Origin: Verrucomicrobiia bacterium
GTDB taxonomy: Bacteria > Verrucomicrobiota > Verrucomicrobiia > Limisphaerales > UBA11358
Direction: 5' to 3'
NCBI GenBank assembly: GCA_031290985.1
Contig: JARLJW010000108.1
Location: 1-33,689, forward strand
Length of the DNA: 33,689 nt
The position numbers and the translations under genes were made by a program. A model generated the notes under the pieces. The model made no database searches. It had not been told where the DNA came from and saw nothing but the letters and a program-made list of their open reading frames with translations. This document shows positions 15,001 through 22,440 of the stretch, in pieces (the first letter of the stretch is position 1; every line of letters begins with the position of its first letter).

Positions 15001-16214
15001 GCGCGGCAGCCGGCGGCAAGCGACGGCGTTTCTTGATGTTTATACATGATAAAATATTCCCGATGGCCAAGCTGTTCCGGCTTGCTCGGTTCACCCGCGG
15101 CAATCCGCGTGACCAAGGCGGCCAGTTCGGCACCGGCTTGCGGGATGGTGATTTCGCCGGCCAGCGCCCGGCCAGCGTCGAAATCCATGTCCTCCTCCAT
15201 GGCGCGAAACGTCGCGCTGTTGCCGGTGATTTTGATGAGCGGCGCAACGGGGCTCCCGATGACGCTGCCGCGGCCCGTCACGAACAATACTATCTGCGAG
15301 CCGGCGCTGATCAGATCCATCAAACCTTCCGTGTCGTTGGGATTCGTGTAACCGAACTGCATGAAATGCTCGTCCGGCACGCTGTCAAGAATCCACAAGC
15401 CCGGCTCGCGCGGCTGCTCGGCCACCCGGATGACGCCTTGAATCGGACGCGTACCGCCCTTGGCGAACGCTCCCAGGCTTTTTTCCTCAATGGTGGTAAG
15501 TCCGCCCGCGAAATTTCCCGGCGACACCGACCATTGCCGGACGGCGCGGCAATACCGCTCCGCCTTGTCGTAGGCTTGGGCGAGTTGTTCCTTCGCCTCC
15601 GCGTTGGCCGCGCGGGCCAGCATATGTTCGCGCAGGCCGATCATCTCCACCGTTTCTTCAAAAATCGCGCGGCCGCCCGCATCCACCAGCAGATCAAAGA
15701 AAGCGCCCACGGCGGGATTGCCGGCCAGACCAGAGGTGCCATCCGAACCGCCGCACTCGCAGCCAACGGTCAGATCGGCCAGCGTCATCGGCACGCGCGG
15801 AGTTTCCCGGCGGATTTGGGCGCGAAGGCGGGCGACAATTTCCTTCCCCTTCGCAACGGATGTGCGTGTGCCGCCGGCTTGCTGGATGAAAAACCATTCG
15901 GCAGGACGACCCGAGGCGCGGACGGTGTCCGCGATCTTTTCCGGCTGCGTATATTCGCAGCCGAGCCCGACGGAGAGAACCGCGCCGACATTTGGATGCC
16001 GGGCGAGCGCCAGCATCAGGCGGATGGCGTAGGCATTGTCGTAGCAACCGGGAAAGCCAATGACATGCGTGTCTTCCTCACCATGGCCGATGGCGTAGGA
16101 AACATGCTGTGCGCATTCGACCGTGTAGATGATGAGCACAAGATTGCGGATGCCCTTGCGACCATCGGGACGCAAAAAGCCCGGCCAGGATTTGGAAAGC
16201 AATGCGTCAGACAT
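14997..16214 (-). CDS. UxaA-family dehydratase, large subunit
   Basis: This 405-residue protein matches the catalytic C-terminal part of altronate/galactarate dehydratases (UxaA/GarD family). Recognisable blocks are 'GFLRPDGRKGIRNLVLIIYT' near the start, 'VGCECGGSDGTSGLAGNPAV' in the middle, and 'FVTGRGSVIGSPVAPLIKIT' near the end. These iron-dependent enzymes remove water from six-carbon sugar acids, or in oxidative fucose/rhamnose-type pathways cleave diketo acids. It starts at ATG 16212-16214, overlapping the small-subunit gene by eight bases. The family is often one fused protein; here it is split. Confidence 0.88.
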   Translation of the reverse strand: MSDALLSKSWPGFLRPDGRKGIRNLVLIIYTVECAQHVSYAIGHGEEDTHVIGFPGCYDNAYAIRLMLALARHPNVGAVLSVGLGCEYTQPEKIADTVRASGRPAEWFFIQQAGGTRTSVAKGKEIVARLRAQIRRETPRVPMTLADLTVGCECGGSDGTSGLAGNPAVGAFFDLLVDAGGRAIFEETVEMIGLREHMLARAANAEAKEQLAQAYDKAERYCRAVRQWSVSPGNFAGGLTTIEEKSLGAFAKGGTRPIQGVIRVAEQPREPGLWILDSVPDEHFMQFGYTNPNDTEGLMDLISAGSQIVLFVTGRGSVIGSPVAPLIKITGNSATFRAMEEDMDFDAGRALAGEITIPQAGAELAALVTRIAAGEPSKPEQLGHREYFIMYKHQETPSLAAGCRA

Positions 16215-16539
16215 AAGCCGAAGCGGTGTCGGTCGGGGCGCCGGAGTGGAGATCCAGCGTGCCGGATCGGTCATCGAGATCGCTCGCGAGATTGTGCAGG
16301 TGAACCCACGTGCCGCGCGCAATGGGTTTCGTGGCGCGGCCAATGCGCACGCCGAATTTCACGATGGCCTCACCCGGCGCAATGTCGCGCAGGGCGATCT
16401 TGTGGCCACGGTCGATCTTATCCAGCGCGGCGACTTCGCCGCGGGTCGCGCCAAGAACTTGAACCAAACCCGGAGCCGCATCGTCAATCAGCGTGGCGAC
16501 GTTGTCAGAAGGCTGGATCTGGAAGCAGCGCGGGGTCAT
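16207..16539 (-). CDS. UxaA-family dehydratase, small SAF-domain subunit
   Basis: This 110-residue protein is a single SAF (beta-clip) domain, equivalent to the N-terminal part of altronate dehydratase: 'KIALRDIAPGEAIVKFGVRI' and 'RATKPIARGTWVHLHNL' are the family signature. It should associate with the large subunit encoded immediately after. ATG 16537-16539 overlaps the preceding stop (ATGA). Confidence 0.88.
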   Translation of the reverse strand: MTPRCFQIQPSDNVATLIDDAAPGLVQVLGATRGEVAALDKIDRGHKIALRDIAPGEAIVKFGVRIGRATKPIARGTWVHLHNLASDLDDRSGTLDLHSGAPTDTASAYV

Positions 16540-17657
16540 TTCGTCTTGGTAATCTTGTGTTCGACGCACGTATTGTCAATCGCGTCCCAATCCAGTTCCA
16601 CGCCGATGCCGGGCTTTTGTGGGACGTGCGCGACGCCATGCTTGTCGATCGGATATTTGTCTTTCATCGGGAAGCGGAACGGTTCCTCCGGAACCAGCAG
16701 TTCGAAATATTCACAATTTTTGATCGCGCAACTGACGTGCAGGTTCGCGATGTCCATGAAACCCATCGTCGTGCAATGGACTTCGCAACGCAGGCCGTGC
16801 GCCTCGGCGAGGTGCGCGATTTTGAGCGTACCGGTGACACCCGCCTTCCACGAAACGTCGGCGCGTACGATGTCCACGGCATTGAAGGCGATGGCCTGGG
16901 CCACGCCCCACGGGCCGCCGCGCGTTGTCTCCGTGCCGGCGATGGGGATGTCCAGCGCAGCACAAAGCTTGGCGTATTTCGCGAGTTCGAAGTCGCGGAA
17001 CGGTTCTTCAAACCAATGGTAATTCAATTTTTCGAGGTCGCGCCCGACCCGGATGGCTTCCTCCAGCGAATAGTCCGCCACCGGATCGGTCATCAGCACA
17101 TAATCAGGTCCGGCGGCCCGGCGGAGGGCGCGATGGATTTCCATGTCCTTACGCCACGGGCCGGGCGGATGCGCCTTGTAGGCTGTGAAACCGCGCTTTT
17201 TGTAGGCGCGCAATTGCTTCACATAGTCCTCGGTCTTCGGCAGGAACAGGCTGCTCGCGTAAACGGGCAGGCTCGTGCGATATTCGCCGATGAATTGATA
17301 CAACGGCAAGCCGGCGGCTTGCGCGGCGATGTCCCAGAGCGCGACGTCCACCGGACCGGGCAGATACACGGGAAAGAAAGTCAGATGCCGGTCAATCGTC
17401 CACAGCTCATGCCAGATGGCTTCGCGTTCCGTGACCCGGCGACCCAGCACCACCGGGGCGATGGTCTCGTGCAAATACGCCTGCGTGACGACGCTCGAAC
17501 GCGCGGCGAGCGCGGTGGCGTGCCCGCTGATGCCGGCATCGGTGTGCAGGCGGAGCACTACGACATCCCAATTCATCGGGCTGCGTCCGGTGCGGGAGGA
17601 ATCGAACAAGGATTCCTTGCGCTGACAACGCCAGGTTTCAAGTTTGGTGATTTTCAT
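16536..17657 (-). CDS. Enolase-superfamily (mandelate racemase-like) dehydratase with KxH motif
   Basis: This 373-residue protein has an N-terminal capping domain (1-125) and a TIM barrel. Metal ligands fit D191 ('LMTDPVADY'), E217/E218 ('WFEEPF') and E243 ('AGTETT'), with H294 ('CEVHCTTMGF') as candidate general base and D267 nearby. The second-strand motif is 'YKAHPPG': K161-x-H163 rather than the common KxK, as in some acid-sugar dehydratase subgroups. It should abstract the proton next to a carboxylate and dehydrate an aldonate or aldarate. It is seven bases after the second enolase-superfamily gene. The exact substrate is not predictable. Confidence 0.85.
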   Translation of the reverse strand: MKITKLETWRCQRKESLFDSSRTGRSPMNWDVVVLRLHTDAGISGHATALAARSSVVTQAYLHETIAPVVLGRRVTEREAIWHELWTIDRHLTFFPVYLPGPVDVALWDIAAQAAGLPLYQFIGEYRTSLPVYASSLFLPKTEDYVKQLRAYKKRGFTAYKAHPPGPWRKDMEIHRALRRAAGPDYVLMTDPVADYSLEEAIRVGRDLEKLNYHWFEEPFRDFELAKYAKLCAALDIPIAGTETTRGGPWGVAQAIAFNAVDIVRADVSWKAGVTGTLKIAHLAEAHGLRCEVHCTTMGFMDIANLHVSCAIKNCEYFELLVPEEPFRFPMKDKYPIDKHGVAHVPQKPGIGVELDWDAIDNTCVEHKITKTK

Positions 17658-17664
17658 GGGAAAA

Positions 17665-18744
17665 TTATTTCACGAACTCAGTGAGCCGGTTGTCCTTGAA
17701 ACTGAACCCCCAGCCGTTGCCCTCGTTCGGATACGCGAAACCGTCCTGCATCCGGATGGGATGTGTGATCAGGTCGTCCACCCAGTCGAACGACTCCGCG
17801 CCGTAGGCGTTCGGAACGGTCATCAGCAACGGCACGTCGTATTCCTTGTAATAGTGGGGCAAAACGGGAATGTGATGGGCTTGGGCGAGCGCCGCCGAAG
17901 CCCGCCACGCCTCAACACTACCCAACCGCAGCAAGTCCGGTTGCCAGAGATCAATCGCCTCGCGCCGGATCAATTCCCGCAGCGTCACGGTGTCGAACTC
18001 GCGCTCGCCGGTGGCGATGGACATGCCAGCCTGGCGGCGCAGTTGCGCGTAGCCTTCGTAATCGGTCCGACTCAACGGTTCCTCGAACCAGGTGATCCGA
18101 AGCGGTCGCGCGGCGCGGGCCAGTTCAAGCGCGGCGGGCAGAATCATGCCCTGATTGGCATCCATCATGATGTTGATATGCGGGCCCACGGCTTCACGAA
18201 CCTTGGTAAGCCGCTCGATATCGCGCTGGATTTCCGGGGAGCCGACTTTCACCTTCACTGAGTGAAAGCCGCGTTTAACATAGCGCGTTACTTCATCGAT
18301 CAACTGCCCGTTCGTATAGGAAAGCCAGCCGCCGCTGCCGTAGAGCGGCACGCGCTGGTGACAGACCCCGAACATTTTCCAGACGGGCACACCGAGCGTC
18401 TTCGCCCACGCGTCCCACATGGCGATGTTCACCGAACCCACGGCCCAGCGATGCAAACCGACGTTGCCAAAATATTCGCTCTCCTTCTCATGGTGCGCCA
18501 GAAATTCACCGGTGTGGCTGACCTCACGGCCGATGACCAGCGGCACGATGTCACGCAACGCCCCAATAATGGCCTGGGGCGAGTAGTGGAAGGCGAGGAG
18601 ATGCCCGTCACCGGTGATGCCATTATCGAGCCCGATGCGCGTGACGATGAAGGCGATCTCCGGAATTTGGTGCGTGCTGTCGGCAATGGGTTGGGACAGC
18701 GATGAGACCGCCTTGAAAAAAGAGATGTTTTTAATCTTTGGCAT
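17665..18744 (-). CDS. Enolase-superfamily (mandelate racemase-like) dehydratase with KxK motif
   Basis: This 359-residue protein has the capping domain and barrel of the mandelate-racemase subgroup. K164-x-K166 ('SVKVKVG'), metal ligands D195 ('MMDAN'), E221 ('FEEPL') and E247 ('ATGERE'), and the D270/H297 dyad ('WQPDLLR', 'VLPHYY') are all present, so it should be catalytically complete. The likely reaction is dehydration or epimerisation of a sugar acid. It starts five bases after the RraA-like gene ends and seven bases before the next enolase-superfamily gene, so both are co-expressed. It is clearly different in sequence from its neighbour and not a recent duplicate. Confidence 0.87.
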   Translation of the reverse strand: MPKIKNISFFKAVSSLSQPIADSTHQIPEIAFIVTRIGLDNGITGDGHLLAFHYSPQAIIGALRDIVPLVIGREVSHTGEFLAHHEKESEYFGNVGLHRWAVGSVNIAMWDAWAKTLGVPVWKMFGVCHQRVPLYGSGGWLSYTNGQLIDEVTRYVKRGFHSVKVKVGSPEIQRDIERLTKVREAVGPHINIMMDANQGMILPAALELARAARPLRITWFEEPLSRTDYEGYAQLRRQAGMSIATGEREFDTVTLRELIRREAIDLWQPDLLRLGSVEAWRASAALAQAHHIPVLPHYYKEYDVPLLMTVPNAYGAESFDWVDDLITHPIRMQDGFAYPNEGNGWGFSFKDNRLTEFVK

Positions 18745-18749
18745 GGGAA

Positions 18750-19415
18750 TCAGAGAATTCCGTATTTCTTGAAGGCCGCCGTGCTGCTCAGGCCGGCTTC
18801 GATTTCCTTGCGGACGAGCTTTTCCCCACGCGCCTTGCCCAGCGCTTTTTCAATGACTTCGGCCTCCACTTTTTGGGGCACGATGACCACGCCGTCAAGA
18901 TCGCCAAAAATCAGGTCGCCCGGCTGCACGGAAACCTGGCCGATTTCAATCGGGCAGCGGTAGTCAACCACCTGTGTGCGGACGCCGGAATCCTGCGCAA
19001 AACGGCCGCGCGAAAAGACGGGCCAGTTTTGCTCCAGCACTTTCGGCGTGTCCCGGTGAAAACCATTGATGACCGCGCCGACCGCGCCCCGCGTTTTCGC
19101 CGTGGCGGTGAGGATTTCGCCCCAGTACGCGCACCGCATGTCGCCGCCGCTGGCGAGATAAATTTCGCCGGGCTGCAACTGGTCGAGCGCCTCGGTGAGC
19201 CGGCCGAACGGTTGTTTCTGTTTGCCGAACACATCGATCATCACCACCGGCATGGCACGGCCGGCGAGCTTCATTTCTTCGCGCAACGGCTGGACCGGTT
19301 GCGGCAAAAATTGACGGGTGAAGCCGAGATCGTCGAGGATGTCGCCCACCACCGGCGTATAAAGGTCGCGGCAGGCGAGCGCGAACAGTTCAGAATCAGA
19401 TTTCCATTCGGGCAT
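18750..19415 (-). CDS. RraA-fold aldolase-like protein (HMG/CHA aldolase family)
   Basis: This 221-residue protein belongs to the RraA / 4-hydroxy-4-methyl-2-oxoglutarate aldolase family. The 'SGGDMRCAYWGEI' block and R121-D122 ('NGFHRDT') correspond to the substrate- and metal-binding G-x20-R-D region that marks the aldolases rather than the RNase E inhibitor role. Within a sugar-acid operon it could split a 2-keto acid to pyruvate plus an aldehyde, or decarboxylate an oxaloacetate-like product. A candidate promoter lies just upstream, so it may open a sub-operon within the long run. Confidence 0.82.
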   Translation of the reverse strand: MPEWKSDSELFALACRDLYTPVVGDILDDLGFTRQFLPQPVQPLREEMKLAGRAMPVVMIDVFGKQKQPFGRLTEALDQLQPGEIYLASGGDMRCAYWGEILTATAKTRGAVGAVINGFHRDTPKVLEQNWPVFSRGRFAQDSGVRTQVVDYRCPIEIGQVSVQPGDLIFGDLDGVVIVPQKVEAEVIEKALGKARGEKLVRKEIEAGLSSTAAFKKYGIL

Positions 19416-19422
19416 AGGTCAA

Positions 19423-19450
19423 ATTATAAATGTTGAATTCAGTTAAACAA
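19423..19450 (-). promoter_or_regulatory. Candidate internal promoter before the RraA-like gene
   Basis: On the minus strand TTGTTT (19445-19450) and a perfect TATAAT (19423-19428) are separated by 16 bases in an AT-rich 43-base gap. Transcription would begin almost exactly at the ATG (19413-19415), giving a leaderless mRNA. Confidence 0.5.
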
Positions 19451-19458
19451 TTCGCAAT

Positions 19459-20730
19459 TCAGTACGATGGATTCACGGGTTCCAACCGGGGCGACAGCCA
19501 ATGAATGACCGCCAACGCGATCAAATAGGCCGACGAGGCGATCGCGAACAAGCTCCAGTAACTGCCGGTCGTCTCCAAAATGAACCCGGTCGATTCGGTA
19601 AACGCCATCGCCGTCAGCGCGCCAGCCATGCCGCCCAAACCCACGACGGAGGCCACGGAATTTTTCGGAAAAAGATCCGAGGCCAGCGCGAAAAGATTCG
19701 CCGCCCAACCCTGATGCGCGCTGGCCGCCAGGCCGATCAACAGCGTCGCCACCCACAAATTTGAGGCGTGCGCCGCGAAGACGACGGGCCCCACGCACAG
19801 GGCGCAAACCAGCATCGCGGTTTTCCGGCCCGCATTCAGCGACCAGCCGCGCCGCATCAGCGCGGATGACAGCCACCCGCCGCCAATGCTGCCAAAACAG
19901 GTCATTGAATAAATCACGACCAGCGGCGGGCCGAGATTGGACAGGTCGAGGCCATATTGCTGGTTCAAAAATTTTGTCAGCCAGTAAAGATAGAACCACC
20001 AGATCGGCGCGGAAAACGCGTAGCCGACAATGAACGCCCACGTTTGGCGGAAGGTTAAGAGTTTGCCCCAGGAAATTTTTGGCGCAGCCGTTTCCGGAGC
20101 ATCACCACGAATATCAGCCAGCTCCGCCGACGAAACGCGCCGGGATTTTTCCGGCGATTCATAAAAGGTCCGCCAGAAAACCAGCCACACAAAGCCCAGC
20201 GCGCCCAGCACCACGAAGGGCGCCTGCCAGCCCCAGCGAACCGCCAGCCACGGCACCAGCAACGGTGCGAGCACCGCGCCAATGTTGCAGCCGGAATTAA
20301 AAATGCCGTTCGCCAGCGCGCGCTCCCGTTGCGGAAACCATTCAGCCACCGCCTTGACGGCCGCGGGGAAATTTCCCGCCTCGCCCAGTCCCAGGGCAAA
20401 GCGCGCAACCCCGAAACCAAAAGCCGACCGCACCAGCGCGTGCCCTGCCGCCGCCACGCTCCAAAATAGAACCGCGAGCGAATAGCCATTCCGCGTGCCA
20501 ATCAAATCCACCCCCCGGCCGAATACGACCAAACCGATGGCGTAAGCCGCTTGAAACGCAACAATGATATGGGCGTATCCGGTTTCGCTCCAGCCGAGGT
20601 CATGCTGCAACGTCGGCGCCAGCAGGCCGAGAACCTGCCGGTCCATGTAATTAATGGTGGTCGCAAAGAAGAGCAGCGCACAAATCTTCCAGCGCCATTT
20701 TCCGATCGTAGTTGTCCGCGCTACGGTCAT
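19459..20730 (-). CDS. MFS transporter, hexuronate (ExuT)-like
   Basis: This 423-residue inner-membrane protein is predicted to span the membrane 12 times and matches the anion:cation symporter branch of the major facilitator superfamily (ExuT, GudP, DgoT type). The N-terminal 'FFATTINYMDRQVLG', 'ARFALGLGEAGNFPAAVKAV' with 'AEWFPQRERALANGIFNSG' are characteristic. It should import galacturonate, glucuronate or related sugar acids. Its ATG overlaps the DUF3826 stop (ATGA), and 43 bases separate it from the RraA-like gene. Of the listed relatives, the pectin setting favours hexuronate. Confidence 0.9.
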   Translation of the reverse strand: MTVARTTTIGKWRWKICALLFFATTINYMDRQVLGLLAPTLQHDLGWSETGYAHIIVAFQAAYAIGLVVFGRGVDLIGTRNGYSLAVLFWSVAAAGHALVRSAFGFGVARFALGLGEAGNFPAAVKAVAEWFPQRERALANGIFNSGCNIGAVLAPLLVPWLAVRWGWQAPFVVLGALGFVWLVFWRTFYESPEKSRRVSSAELADIRGDAPETAAPKISWGKLLTFRQTWAFIVGYAFSAPIWWFYLYWLTKFLNQQYGLDLSNLGPPLVVIYSMTCFGSIGGGWLSSALMRRGWSLNAGRKTAMLVCALCVGPVVFAAHASNLWVATLLIGLAASAHQGWAANLFALASDLFPKNSVASVVGLGGMAGALTAMAFTESTGFILETTGSYWSLFAIASSAYLIALAVIHWLSPRLEPVNPSY

Positions 20731-21377
20731 GGCACGGGCGCGGAATTGGTCGGGGCCGTTCCAGTCTTTGCTTTTTCCGGATGAATGCCCTGCTTGGAGA
20801 GATAGTTGTTAATTTTGCCCTTGGCCTTTTGGAAAACGGCCGTCTTCTCCGCCGCGCTGCCGCCGTCCATTGCCTCTTCGCGCGCCTGCTTTAGGATGTC
20901 CAAAATCTTTTGCTGGTGATTCTCCTCCAAGTTGGGATACGCGGCGAGATAACCGGCAAAGGTAAATTGCACCTTGCCGTAGGTCATCTTGTCCTTGACC
21001 TGCTCCACCTGGTCCGGCGAAAGATCTTCTGAAAGTTTGGCAAGAAAAGCCTCATGGATCGCCTTGAGCGAGACACGAATTTGCGCCAGGGCATTGGTGT
21101 CCGCCTTGGCCGCCTTCAGCTTCCCGTCATTCTCATCATGCCAGGCGCGCAACAAACGATATTGGGCCATCACGGCAGCGTGAACATGGCTGGCCCGGTT
21201 CGTGTCGGCCAGCGCAAGAACTTTCAAGATGTCCGCCGTGCGGCCCTCGATGGCTTTGGTGTAATTCGCCTCTACCTCCTCCGGCGTTTGGTTCGTCTGT
21301 GCGCCGACATTGCCTCCGGCGGCCACCAGAACAGCGGCCAGCAATATGACAGCCAGGAGAAGACGGATAGATTTCAT
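20727..21377 (-). CDS. Exported DUF3826 protein
   Basis: This 216-residue protein has a signal peptide (about 1-26, 'LLLAVILLAAVLVAAGGNVG'). A mostly helical domain runs from about 35 to 190 ('YTKAIEGRTADILKVLALAD', 'RASHVHAAVMAQYRLLRAWH'), ending in a Pro/Thr/Ala-rich tail. It matches DUF3826, a family of unknown function that I recall from pectin and plant-polysaccharide loci of Bacteroidetes and Verrucomicrobia. It is 14 bases after GH43 and overlaps the transporter start, so co-translation with the importer is likely. A periplasmic role in uronate uptake is inferred from context only. Confidence 0.75.
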   Translation of the reverse strand: MKSIRLLLAVILLAAVLVAAGGNVGAQTNQTPEEVEANYTKAIEGRTADILKVLALADTNRASHVHAAVMAQYRLLRAWHDENDGKLKAAKADTNALAQIRVSLKAIHEAFLAKLSEDLSPDQVEQVKDKMTYGKVQFTFAGYLAAYPNLEENHQQKILDILKQAREEAMDGGSAAEKTAVFQKAKGKINNYLSKQGIHPEKAKTGTAPTNSAPVP

Positions 21378-21391
21378 GGGGTTTCGATAAA

Positions 21392-22348
21392 TCAGCGCAG
21401 ATTCGCGGTCAAAAGGTGGTCCAAGATTTCACGCGGCACCGCGATGGCCGTGCCGTGCTTATGTTCCGGCGGAAAGGAGACTTCCTTCGTCACGTCCGTA
21501 AACGCCTTAAAATCCTTGGTCTTCACGGCCCCGTATATTTTTTCACGGTAGGCATCAAAATAAACCAGCCAGTCATCCCCGACTTTTAAGGCGCACGGTC
21601 CTTCAGTAAATTTCTGCGTGAACGGTTCCGACACATCTTCCCACGGCCCCATCGGCGACTTGGCAAAGGCCACCCGCAGGTTCAAGTTCGGACGCGAATT
21701 ATCCTTGTTCAGCAGCACAAACTTTTTTCCATCGCGTAAAACAAAACCGTCGATGACGCTGTAGCCCGGTTCAAAAAACAGTTTTGCCGGTGCAAAGGTC
21801 TCAAAATCGCGCGTGGCCGTGAAATACAGCCGGTGGTTGTTATCATGCTTCTCCAGATTGTCGGAAAAACGCCCCGGAATCGTTGAAGCCCAGAGGATGA
21901 TGAATTGTTTCCCCTGCTGGTCATAAAAAAGTTCCGGCGCCCAGACGTTCACCGTGGTTGGTTCGTTGGTCATCACCGGTACAAACTTCTGTTCTGACCA
22001 GTGTATCAAATCTTTCGAGCTGGCATAACCAAAACCCTGGTCGCCATGCCAGCCTGCCGTCCAGACCAGATGAAAGGTTCCATCCGGTCCGCGCACAATG
22101 CTGGGGTCGCGAAACTGTTTATTCGTCCCGACCTTCGCCTCCAGAAAAGTCCCCGGCACGTTGGTCCAATGATAACCGTCGAAGCTGTAAAGAAAGCGCA
22201 GGTATTTCTGATCGGCATCATGGAAGGAGGTGAACAGACAGGCCTTATCCCGATGCCCTGCCTGCGAATGCATGGCCGTGCAGGAGACGCAAAGCCACAG
22301 CACCGCCAATAGCGCGGACAAAAAAAGTTTCTGCGGCCGGGGTGACAT
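21392..22348 (-). CDS. Secreted GH43-like five-bladed beta-propeller hydrolase
   Basis: This 318-residue protein has an N-terminal hydrophobic export signal (about 7-22); C23 could make it a lipoprotein, although the lipobox is poor. Propeller landmarks are D81 in 'QFRDPSIVRGPDGTFHLVWT', E139 in 'VWAPELFYD', 'DGFVLRDGKKFVLL' and 'FTEGPCALKVGDDWLVYFD', matching the D/D/E layout of glycoside hydrolase clan GH-F (GH43 and relatives). An arabinan or arabinose side-chain substrate would fit the neighbours. It begins after a 92-base gap downstream of the pectate lyase. Confidence 0.8.
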   Translation of the reverse strand: MSPRPQKLFLSALLAVLWLCVSCTAMHSQAGHRDKACLFTSFHDADQKYLRFLYSFDGYHWTNVPGTFLEAKVGTNKQFRDPSIVRGPDGTFHLVWTAGWHGDQGFGYASSKDLIHWSEQKFVPVMTNEPTTVNVWAPELFYDQQGKQFIILWASTIPGRFSDNLEKHDNNHRLYFTATRDFETFAPAKLFFEPGYSVIDGFVLRDGKKFVLLNKDNSRPNLNLRVAFAKSPMGPWEDVSEPFTQKFTEGPCALKVGDDWLVYFDAYREKIYGAVKTKDFKAFTDVTKEVSFPPEHKHGTAIAVPREILDHLLTANLR

Positions 22349-22440
22349 TGGTATTACCCAGTCTAAATGCTTTATGAATGAAGGATAATCAAAAAAGTGC
22401 CGTATAAACTTTAAATAGTGCCAGAATGCAGCCTGCTCAT

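Noticed and set aside
14988..17684. A long plus-strand open frame of nearly 900 codons
   Set aside because: It is the antisense of the UxaA-type and enolase-superfamily genes, which have clear motifs. Its translation is Arg/Gly/Ala-rich without any recognisable domain.
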